Origin: Gammaproteobacteria bacterium
GTDB lineage: Bacteria; Pseudomonadota; Gammaproteobacteria; Pseudomonadales; Azotimanducaceae
Assembly: GCA_026706425.1 (NCBI GenBank)
Contig: JAPOYW010000161.1
Location: 1-15,620 of the forward strand
Length of the DNA: 15,620 bases
Direction of reading: 5' to 3'
The notes under the pieces were generated by a model. That model was not told the DNA's origin, ran no database searches, and saw only the letters and a program-made list of their open reading frames with translations. Both the position numbers and the translations under genes were made by a program. This document shows positions 1 through 4,894 of this stretch, piece by piece. Each line of letters opens with the position of its first letter. The first letter of the stretch is position 1.

Positions 1-2
1 CG

Positions 3-86
3 TCCGGATCTGCGGGAGCCGGGGGAGGGCAACCACCCTCGGCCACCCGGCCCGTCCCGGCGCCGAGGAAACCGGAGCGTTTGTGA
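3..86 (+). CDS. possible 3' end of an upstream gene (partial)
   Basis: This frame is open from the left edge and ends at TGA 84-86. It would encode a short tail rich in Pro, Gly, Ala and Arg, ending in PVPAPRKPERL. The stop lies one base before the hairpin at 88-108, the same arrangement as the cobT stop and its hairpin near 4206, which is the main reason for the call. The other two forward frames are also open here, to about 210-230, so coding is not proven. No family can be recognised from so short a tail. Confidence 0.2.
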   Translation, partial: SGSAGAGGGQPPSATRPVPAPRKPERL

Positions 87-87
87 C

Positions 88-108
88 GGGCGACGGCAAG
101 CGTCGCCC
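88..108. repeat. GC-rich hairpin, short member of dispersed intergenic repeat family
   Basis: A perfect 8-bp stem, GGGCGACG (88-95) with CGTCGCCC (101-108), closes a GCAAG loop. The right edge continues as CCTACG, matching the CGTAGGGG/CCCCTACG edges of other copies in the window. It could act as a terminator-like structure, although no T-run follows. It could equally be a REP-like mobile palindrome. Confidence 0.6.
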
Positions 109-379
109 CTACGATTTCGGGCTGCCCTGGCCCAATGGGCGAACCCGCCTCTCGACGTGGGACCGTCCATGGGTGGCGGCTTTGGCCCGCCGCATCCGCT
201 TATGTCCGCCCTGACCCTGTCCGCCTGACGTCCTTGCCGCCCGGTCTCCGGTCGCGAAACCGCCCGAGATCTCCTACGTCGATTTCTCACGATCGCTGAC
301 ACGCATTGCAGACATCCACCACAGCGCCCGACCGGGCGTCTGGCCGATCATTCACTCGATGCAACACCGGGGCGCGGAC
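109..379. other. gene-free stretch before the Rpn gene
   Basis: No convincing gene, RNA or promoter was seen here. Forward frames are open in places only because GC-rich sequence has few stops, and their translations resemble no family I know. The sequence looks like the eroded space between a hairpin repeat and a decaying gene. Confidence 0.4.
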
Positions 380-1045
380 ATGGCGGACGCCGTCAGCCAC
401 GACCAGAACTTCAAGAACCTCATCGTCGAGTACCCGCGTCAGGCGCTCGAGTTCTTCGCGCCCGGCGAGGCGCCGGAACCCGACGACGAGGCGAGATTCG
501 ACCCGGTGCGCCAGGAGCTGCTGAAGGAGCGCCTGGGGGGCCGGTTCCGGGCGCTCGACACCCCGATGCGGGTGGAGTGGGCCGACGGCCGCCGCGCGGC
601 GGTCGTGTTCGCCCTAGAGGAGGAGTCCGACCGGTACCGGTTCTCCCCGCACCGGCTGGCGCACTACTGCCTGGACCTCGCCGCCATGCTGAAGACCGAC
701 CGCGTGGTGCCGGTGGTGATCTTCCTGCGCAACGCCGGCCGGGCGCCCGCGTCGCTCGCCCTCGGCACCGAGCGCCGCGCCTACCTGACCTTCGAGTACG
801 TCGCGTGCAAGCTCGCGGAGATGCCCGGCGAGGACTGGATGGACAGCCGAAACCTCGTGGCGCGGGTCAACCTGCCGAACATGGGCGGCTACCAGGCGCG
901 CCGGATCCCAACGTACGCGGCGTCGGTGCGCGGCCTGTTCGAGCTGGAGTCCGACCCCGGCAGGCGGGAGAAGTACCTCGACTTCATCGACACCTAGCCG
1001 ATCTCGACGACAATGAGCGCCGGCGCTACCGGGAGCTGTACCCAC

Positions 1046-1062
1046 AGGAGGGCACGACCATG
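1046..1062 (+). promoter_or_regulatory. perfect internal Shine-Dalgarno and ATG inside the Rpn gene
   Basis: AGGAGG at 1046-1051 lies 8 bases before an ATG at 1060-1062 that is in frame with the C-terminal part of the Rpn gene. It is among the strongest Shine-Dalgarno matches in the window, stronger than that of the full-length gene. The bases also encode Gln-Glu-Gly of the protein, so the match could be a by-product of coding. Confidence 0.45.
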
Positions 1063-1329
1063 GCAGGAATGTTCCAGACGGCACGCGAGGAAAGCATGCA
1101 GCAGGGCCTGAGCCGGGGCCGCGCGGAGGGTCGCGCGGAGGGGGAGCGGACGTTGCTTCAGCGACAGCTGCGGCGGCGCTTCGGCGGCAGGCCGCCCGAA
1201 GCGGCCGCGCGCGTGGACCGGGCGTCGTCGCCCGATCTCCAGTCCTGGGCCGAGAACCTGCTCGACGCGGGCACCCTCGACGAGGTGTTCGCCCCGAACC
1301 GCCGGCGCGGCTCCGCCGGAGATCGATGA
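1060..1329 (+). CDS. candidate intragenic small protein: Rpn C-terminal (DUF4351-like) domain alone
   Basis: This 89-residue ORF lies wholly downstream of the frameshift and remains open. It starts MAGMFQTAREE, has a charged GRAEGRAEGE stretch (about residues 20-29), then LLQRQLRRRFG and the domain signature DRASSPDLQSWAENLL and GTLDEVF (about 53-77). In E. coli, rpn genes are known to make a second, short protein from an internal start that covers the C-terminal domain and blocks the toxic full-length nuclease. The AGGAGG at 1046 suggests the same could happen here, but this is inference. The E. coli C-terminal domain is not obviously the same family as this DUF4351-like tail. Confidence 0.4.
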   Translation: MAGMFQTAREESMQQGLSRGRAEGRAEGERTLLQRQLRRRFGGRPPEAAARVDRASSPDLQSWAENLLDAGTLDEVFAPNRRRGSAGDR

Positions 1330-1331
1330 GT

Positions 1332-1357
1332 CCGGTAGGGTCGCCATTCGCTACCGG
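1332..1357 (+). promoter_or_regulatory. inverted repeat between the two Rpn-tail ORFs, overlapping the next Shine-Dalgarno
   Basis: CCGGTAG (1332-1338) pairs perfectly with CTACCGG (1351-1357) around a 12-base loop. It starts 3 bases after the Rpn stop. Its right arm shares two bases with GGGGA (1356-1360), the likely ribosome binding site for the ATG at 1367. Such a hairpin could lower translation of the second ORF, or be a weak terminator or an eroded repeat copy. No T-run follows. Confidence 0.35.
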
Positions 1358-1366
1358 GGAACGGCA

Positions 1367-1717
1367 ATGAAGAACCGCATGGTCGTATGGCGAATCATCT
1401 GCAGGGCCGGCGGCGAGGACGGGTTCGAGTTGCGGCGGCGGCTCTGGCTGCGAAGAATCCTCCAACAGGCCCGCGACGAGGGTGGTCGCGAGATGCTACG
1501 GGATCTCCTGCTGCTGTTGCTTCGGGAGCGTTTCGGTCCCCTGCCGCCCGCAACGGACGAACGCGTGGATCGGGCATCGGCCCCCGATCTCGAATCCTGG
1601 ACCGAGAACCTGATGGTCGCGGGCACCCTTGACGAGGTGTTCGCCCCGAACCGGCAGTGCCTCGCCGCCGGATGGCACGGGGTCGGGAACTCCAAGCGCT
1701 TGGCCTCGACTGCCTAG
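1367..1717 (+). CDS. stand-alone second copy of the Rpn C-terminal (DUF4351-like) domain
   Basis: The predicted protein has 116 residues. Residues from about 41 to 95 match the tail of the preceding Rpn gene: LLRERFG, then ERVDRASAPDLESWTENL and AGTLDEVFAPN. The DNA is also clearly similar over this part, so it arose by duplication. There is no nuclease core. The N-terminal 40 residues (MKNRMVVWRI, then RRRLWLRRILQQARDEGGRE) are basic and only loosely like the linker of the first copy. The last 20 residues run past the usual domain end and look like read-through. GGGGA at 1356-1360 is a fair Shine-Dalgarno for ATG 1367. It may be a remnant of a second Rpn gene, or a small protein able to bind Rpn nuclease. 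Confidence 0.45.
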   Translation: MKNRMVVWRIICRAGGEDGFELRRRLWLRRILQQARDEGGREMLRDLLLLLLRERFGPLPPATDERVDRASAPDLESWTENLMVAGTLDEVFAPNRQCLAAGWHGVGNSKRLASTA

Positions 1718-1730
1718 GGATCGCCCTCGG

Positions 1731-1750
1731 GGCTCGATCGGGCTCGATCG
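1731..1750. repeat. 10-bp tandem direct repeat
   Basis: GGCTCGATCG occurs twice, exactly in tandem, just after the stop of the second Rpn-tail ORF. A short duplication of this kind can come from slippage or from an old insertion. No inverted-repeat ends or transposase are nearby. Confidence 0.5.
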
Positions 1751-1791
1751 GGGGTGCGTCAGGTGGACGTCAGTCGTCTGTGGCAGTCCAT

Positions 1792-1820
1792 CTGGTCAAA
1801 ATAACCAGTTGGAGTCTGGT
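1792..1820 (+). promoter_or_regulatory. operator-like palindrome in front of the Phd remnant
   Basis: CTGGTCAAAATAACCAG (1792-1808) has 5-bp perfect outer arms (CTGGT/ACCAG) around an A-rich centre. A third CTGGT half-site lies at 1816-1820, directly before the ATG at 1821. Phd-type antitoxins repress their own operon by binding palindromes near the start codon, so this is probably the old operator. The match to a Phd site is judged from position and symmetry only. Confidence 0.45.
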
Positions 1821-1928
1821 ATGCGCGAGGTTGCGGCAACCGACGCAAAAGCTCACTTGGCGGAGCTGCTGCGGGCAGTCGAGTACGGGGAGACGGTGGC
1901 CATTACGCGCCACGGCAAGACCGTCGCG
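1821..1928 (+). pseudogene. Phd/YefM-family antitoxin, N-terminal remnant
   Basis: From ATG 1821 the frame gives MREVAATDAKAHLAELLRAV and then YGETVAITRHGKTVA, the standard DNA-binding N-terminus of Phd/YefM antitoxins (about 36 residues). After that the similarity stops. The frame runs on as unrelated sequence to 2036, because VapC sequence in another frame follows immediately. The toxin-binding C-terminal half is missing, so any product could perhaps bind DNA but not neutralise a toxin. GGAG at 1811-1814 is a plausible ribosome binding site. Confidence 0.7.
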
Positions 1929-2259
1929 GCTAGAGACGGAAGAGGCGCTGGTTCCGCACGTCTGGCATGTCGAGGTGCGAAGCGCGTTGCTGGCGGCGGA
2001 ACGCCGGCGGCGGTTAGGTCCAGACGAGGTCGATGACTGCCTGCGCCGCGTCCGAGAACTGCCCGTCCGACCGGATGCGGCACCGGATGTCGAGACGGCA
2101 TTTTCGCTGGCCCGGGCACACGGAATGTCGCTCTACGACGCCCTCTACCTGGAGTTGGCCCTGAGTTCCGATGCGCACCTGGCCACCTTGGACCAAGCGT
2201 TGGCGTCGGCGGCCGGTGCAACGATCCCGTTGATTGAAACCGTTGCCGGATCCGATTGA
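1927..2259 (+). pseudogene. VapC-type PIN-domain toxin lacking its N-terminus
   Basis: In the frame of 1927 the sequence runs RLETEEALVPHVWHVEVRSA, then LLAAERRRRL, SLYDALYLELAL and HLATLDQALASAA, the middle and end of a PIN-domain ribonuclease. Its late acidic residues (Asp in LYDALY, Asp in ATLDQAL) are present. The first 25-40 residues, with the first catalytic Asp and the following Glu of the PIN active site, are absent. No start codon fits, since the upstream sequence is the Phd remnant in another frame. One deletion that removed the antitoxin tail and toxin head explains both halves. It should be inactive. Confidence 0.7.
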
Positions 2260-2281
2260 GCAGTTCACGCCTGCCAAGAGT

Positions 2282-2310
2282 TTGTCGTACACCCCGCTAA
2301 CGGCTATGGT
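2282..2310 (+). promoter_or_regulatory. possible sigma-70-type promoter for cobT
   Basis: TTGTCG (2282-2287) and TATGGT (2305-2310) are 17 bases apart, each matching the -35 and -10 consensus at four of six positions. The -10 lies about 70 bases before the cobT start. No other candidate is better in the 119 bases between the VapC remnant and cobT. Confidence 0.3.
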
Positions 2311-2378
2311 TCGCGCGCTGCATGGGCGAGTACTTTGGCTGCGCTGCCCGAACAGCACGCATCAAGGTCTGAGATCGC

Positions 2379-4208
2379 ATGACAGAACACGACGAACCGC
2401 TTGAGGTCTACAAGCGGGCGACCAGCGCGACGCTACGCGCGCTTGCCGAGAACGAGGAGCTCGACGTCACCTTCGGCAAGGGGGCTGCGGGCGTGCGCGG
2501 CAACAACATCCACGTGCCGCTGCCGAACTTGGGTTGCAGCGAAGAGGAACTGAATGCCCTGCGCGGCGTCGGCGACGAGTTCGCGCTGAAGCTTCGCTAC
2601 CACGACGAGGCCGTGCATCGCCGCAACGTGCCCCGTGCCGGGCCGGCCCAGGAGATGTTCGAGTGGGTGGAGGATGCCCGGGTCGCGTCCATCGGTTCGC
2701 TGCGCATGGAAGGCGTCGCCAAGAACCTGGAAGCGTCGCTTGAAGCCGTCTGCAAGCAGGCGGCGTTCGATACCGTCACCGCCGAGACGGAAGCGCCGCT
2801 GTCCGTTGCGGTGGGTCTGATCGTCCGCCAGCGTCTGACGGGGCGGGAATTGCCGCCGTCGGCGGAGAACGTCGTGCGGTTCTGGCGCGACTTCGTGGAG
2901 GAGCGGGCCGGCGATCACATCGAGGCGCTTTCCGACTTCGTGCTGGACCAGAGGGAATTCGCGCGGGGCTGCCGGTCGATTCTTCAGGACCTAGGGTTCG
3001 GGGCGGACCTCGACGATCAGCCGGAGTACAACGACAGCGACCAGGAGGTCGAGTCCATGGAGGACGGGGCCGATCCCGAGGCGGAGTACGCGCCGGAGGA
3101 TGTCGCGCTCGACGAGGATTCGCTAGGCGATGAAGACGGCGACGGCGAGGCGACCATGGTCGAGATGGACGCCGACATGGACCTGTCGGAGCTTGGGGCC
3201 GAGGCCGAGCCGGAAGACACGCCGAACTTCAGCCCCGACGAGTTGGGCCGGATCCGCGTGGACAAGGACTACTCGGCCTACACCGACGAGTTCGACGAGG
3301 TGATCAAGGCCGAGGACCTCTGCGAGCCGGACGAACTCGTCCGACTCCGGCAAATGCTCGATCAGCAGTTGGTGTCGCTCCAACATGCCACCTCGAAGCT
3401 CGCCAACCGACTGCAGCGCCGGCTTCTCGCCAAGCAGAACCGGTCCTGGGAGTTCGACCTCGACGAGGGAATCCTCGACACGTCGCGGCTGCCCCAAATC
3501 GTCGTCGACCCGATGAGCCCGCTCGCCTTCAAGCAGGAGAAGCAGACCGAGTTCCGGGACACGGTGGTGACGATGCTGATCGACAGCTCGGGCTCCATGC
3601 GTGGCCGGTCCATCACCATCGCGGCGGTGTGCGGGGACATCTTGGGCAGAACACTGGAGCGCTGCTCGGTGCGGGTCGAGATCCTCGGGTTCACGACGCG
3701 AGCGTGGCGCGGCGGGCAGTCCCGGGAGGAGTGGATCAACGCCGGCAAGCCGACGAACCCCGGGCGTCTGAACGACCTGCGGCACATCATCTACAAGTCC
3801 GCCGACGATCCCTGGCGGCATTCACGGCGCAATCTCGGGCTGATGATGCGCGAGGAACTCCTAAAGGAGAACATCGACGGCGAGGCGCTCATCTGGGCGC
3901 ACAACCGCCTGGTGGTTCGACACGAACAGCGCAAGGTGCTGATGGTGATCTCCGACGGTCTGCCGGTGGACAACTCGACGCTTCTGGTCAACCCGAGCAG
4001 CTACCTCGAAGCGCATCTGAAGTACGCTATCGAGACGATCGAGAACCAATCGCCGGTGGAACTGATCGCCATCGGCATCGGCCACGATGTCACGCACCAC
4101 TACCGGCGTGCGGTGACGATCACGGATGCGGAGCAGTTGGGGGGTGCGATGACGGAGCAGTTGGCGGCGTTGTTCGAGACGGAACCGCGAACTCCAAGAC
4201 CCGCGTAG
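2379..4208 (+). CDS. cobT: CobT-type cobaltochelatase subunit (VWA domain)
   Basis: CobT works with the AAA+ ATPase CobS and the large subunit CobN to insert cobalt into hydrogenobyrinate a,c-diamide in aerobic cobalamin synthesis, in the cytoplasm. The 609-residue protein is near the usual length. Its N-terminal half includes EDARVASIGSLRMEGVAKNL. A long acidic linker spans about residues 205-290. The von Willebrand A domain has the MIDAS motif DSSGSM at 402-407 and ISDG at 524-527, followed by VDNSTLLVNPSSYLEAHLK and ELIAIGIGHDVTHHYRRAV. AAGG at 2364-2367 is a weak, distant ribosome binding site for ATG 2379. Neither cobS nor cobN is adjacent, which is unusual, so the partner must lie elsewhere or the protein serves another MoxR-type chelatase or chaperone pair. 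The TAG stop overlaps the edge of a hairpin repeat. Confidence 0.9.
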   Translation: MTEHDEPLEVYKRATSATLRALAENEELDVTFGKGAAGVRGNNIHVPLPNLGCSEEELNALRGVGDEFALKLRYHDEAVHRRNVPRAGPAQEMFEWVEDARVASIGSLRMEGVAKNLEASLEAVCKQAAFDTVTAETEAPLSVAVGLIVRQRLTGRELPPSAENVVRFWRDFVEERAGDHIEALSDFVLDQREFARGCRSILQDLGFGADLDDQPEYNDSDQEVESMEDGADPEAEYAPEDVALDEDSLGDEDGDGEATMVEMDADMDLSELGAEAEPEDTPNFSPDELGRIRVDKDYSAYTDEFDEVIKAEDLCEPDELVRLRQMLDQQLVSLQHATSKLANRLQRRLLAKQNRSWEFDLDEGILDTSRLPQIVVDPMSPLAFKQEKQTEFRDTVVTMLIDSSGSMRGRSITIAAVCGDILGRTLERCSVRVEILGFTTRAWRGGQSREEWINAGKPTNPGRLNDLRHIIYKSADDPWRHSRRNLGLMMREELLKENIDGEALIWAHNRLVVRHEQRKVLMVISDGLPVDNSTLLVNPSSYLEAHLKYAIETIENQSPVELIAIGIGHDVTHHYRRAVTITDAEQLGGAMTEQLAALFETEPRTPRPA

Positions 4209-4245
4209 GGCGACCCAAACGCGCCCGAAGGGCCCACGGTCACCC
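4205..4245. repeat. GC-rich double hairpin of the dispersed repeat family, at the cobT stop
   Basis: The outer arms GGGCGACC (4208-4215) and GGTCACCC (4238-4245) pair with one mismatch. The inner arms GCGCCC (4221-4226) and GGGCCC (4230-4235) pair imperfectly around GAA. The element aligns almost base for base with 6536-6574. Its edge GTAGGG (4205-4210) contains the TAG stop of cobT. It may also act as a transcription terminator for cobT. Confidence 0.6.
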
Positions 4246-4265
4246 GTCCCGCATGATCGAATTTG

Positions 4266-4295
4266 TTGACAGCTTGGCGCGTCCATATACATAGT
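4266..4295 (+). promoter_or_regulatory. sigma-70-type promoter for hicBA
   Basis: A perfect -35 box TTGACA lies at 4266-4271. The likely -10 is in the AT-rich stretch 4285-4295, best read as CATAGT at 4290-4295 with an 18-base spacer. This is one of the few AT-rich places in the window and lies about 42 bases before the hicB start. Confidence 0.5.
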
Positions 4296-4336
4296 TCCTC
4301 AACGTTCCGACGAGGTTGTTCTCCCGGAGGTGAATC

Positions 4337-4552
4337 ATGAAGGTCTATCGAATTGAAACCGAAGAGGAGGTCGACGGGCGATGGATTGCCGAGATCCAAG
4401 AGCTTCCGGGCGTGATGATGTACGGCGAGACTCGGGAGGAGGCGATGGCTCGCGTGCAGGCCTTGGCTCTGCGGATCCTGGCCGAGATGATGGAAGAACG
4501 CCTGTCGGAGGCCACGACGTTTTACCCGGTAGGCATCGACGCGGCAGCGTAG
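4337..4552 (+). CDS. hicB: HicB-family antitoxin
   Basis: The 71-residue protein has the HicB partial RNase H-like fold: a first strand MKVYRIETEEEVDGRWIAEI, the loop ELPGVMMYGETREEAMARVQ, and a helix ALALRILAEMMEERL. HicB antitoxins bind the HicA mRNA interferase and often repress their own operon. No separate DNA-binding domain is visible, as in other short HicB proteins. GGAGG at 4326-4330 lies 6 bases before ATG 4337, a near-ideal Shine-Dalgarno, and a promoter with a perfect TTGACA is upstream. The HicA-like frame follows at once, so the order is antitoxin then toxin. The antitoxin looks intact although the toxin looks damaged. Confidence 0.8.
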   Translation: MKVYRIETEEEVDGRWIAEIQELPGVMMYGETREEAMARVQALALRILAEMMEERLSEATTFYPVGIDAAA

Positions 4553-4578
4553 CTTGGCCGAGCGTCAAGGCGCGCAAG

Positions 4579-4758
4579 GTGTTGACCGTCCTTCGCCGCA
4601 AGGGATGGACGGTAAAGAAAGGTACCCGGGGTTCCTACCGCAAATTGATCAAGGGCGACCGCACGGTCGTGTTTGCCTTCGGCGACGGCGAGGAACTTGG
4701 CCCGAGGATGCTGGCCCGCATTGGCCGACAGACGGGCGTCAAGCCATCTGATCTCTAG
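4579..4758 (+). pseudogene. hicA: HicA-family mRNA interferase, probably inactive
   Basis: Family similarity begins around 4555 with WPSVKARKVLTVLRRKGW, then GTRGSYRKL, VVFAFGDGEELGPRMLARIG and the stop at 4756-4758. HicA cleaves mRNA using a His in a GSH motif. Here that position is Tyr (TAC, 4636-4638), one C-to-T change from His. No ATG, GTG or TTG is in frame near 4552, where related genes start, because the codon there is GTA. The nearest usable starts are GTG 4579 and TTG 4582, which would remove the beginning of the first helix. An ATG at 4381 is in frame but would force 57 extra residues overlapping hicB. I judge this a decayed toxin. A functional protein with an odd start is possible. 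Confidence 0.65.
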
Positions 4759-4763
4759 CGAAT

Positions 4764-4794
4764 GGGCGGGGACAAGCCCGGGACAACCCCGCCC
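4764..4794. repeat. GC-rich hairpin after hicBA
   Basis: GGGCGGGG (4764-4771) pairs perfectly with CCCCGCCC (4787-4794). The loop holds the palindrome CCCGGG between two ACAA tracts. It starts 5 bases after the HicA stop. It may end hicBA transcription, though no T-run follows. It resembles the repeat family in edge and composition (right edge CCCCTGCG) but its arms differ, so it may be a separate subfamily. Confidence 0.5.
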
Positions 4795-4894
4795 CTGCGA
4801 GGCGTGGAGGGTCGCGTGAGGAGCGTGAGTTAGAATCCGAACGCGATCTTCCAAATGCGGTCCTCAGGCCTAGGGCTGGCGCACGGTTGCCACT

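Larger units (their letters stand above)
380..1329 (+). pseudogene. Rpn-family PD-(D/E)XK nuclease with DUF4351-like tail, split by a frameshift
   Basis: The N-terminal part (380-997, 205 residues) opens with HDQNFKNLIVEYPRQALEFF, typical of Rpn/transposase-like PD-(D/E)XK nucleases. A nuclease core follows, with Asp60 and an EEES block at residues 80-83, then RLAHYCLDLA and VVPVVIFLRN. Related proteins often have E-H-Q/K-S at the EEES position, so catalysis is uncertain. The frame ends at TAG 995-997 just after YLDFIDT. Family sequence continues without a gap one frame over from 997 (ADLDDNERRRYRELYP) to TGA 1327-1329. One base missing between 996 and 997 (TAC reduced to TA) explains the break. 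The surroundings GACACCTAG are not a slippery heptamer, so programmed frameshifting is unlikely. ATG 380 is chosen over ATG 359 because homology begins close to it. Rpn proteins are DNases linked to recombination and phage defence. A sequencing or assembly error is the main alternative. Confidence 0.75.

Noticed and set aside
985..1000. Programmed ribosomal frameshift in the Rpn gene
   Set aside because: A -1 shift would restore the protein with only one residue changed, but GACACCTAG is not a slippery heptamer and no downstream pseudoknot was evident. A one-base deletion is simpler.
614..1465. Long minus-strand open frame opposite the Rpn genes
   Set aside because: It mirrors the real plus-strand codons of a GC-rich gene, and its translation is Arg/Pro/Gly-rich with no family features.
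1657..2259. A 200-residue protein from ATG 1657 covering the VapC remnant
   Set aside because: Its first 90 codons run through the Rpn tail end, the operator and the Phd gene in the wrong frame, so only the part after 1927 looks like protein.
4381..4758. HicA starting at ATG 4381
   Set aside because: It would add 57 residues unlike HicA, entirely overlapping hicB in another frame and without a ribosome binding site.
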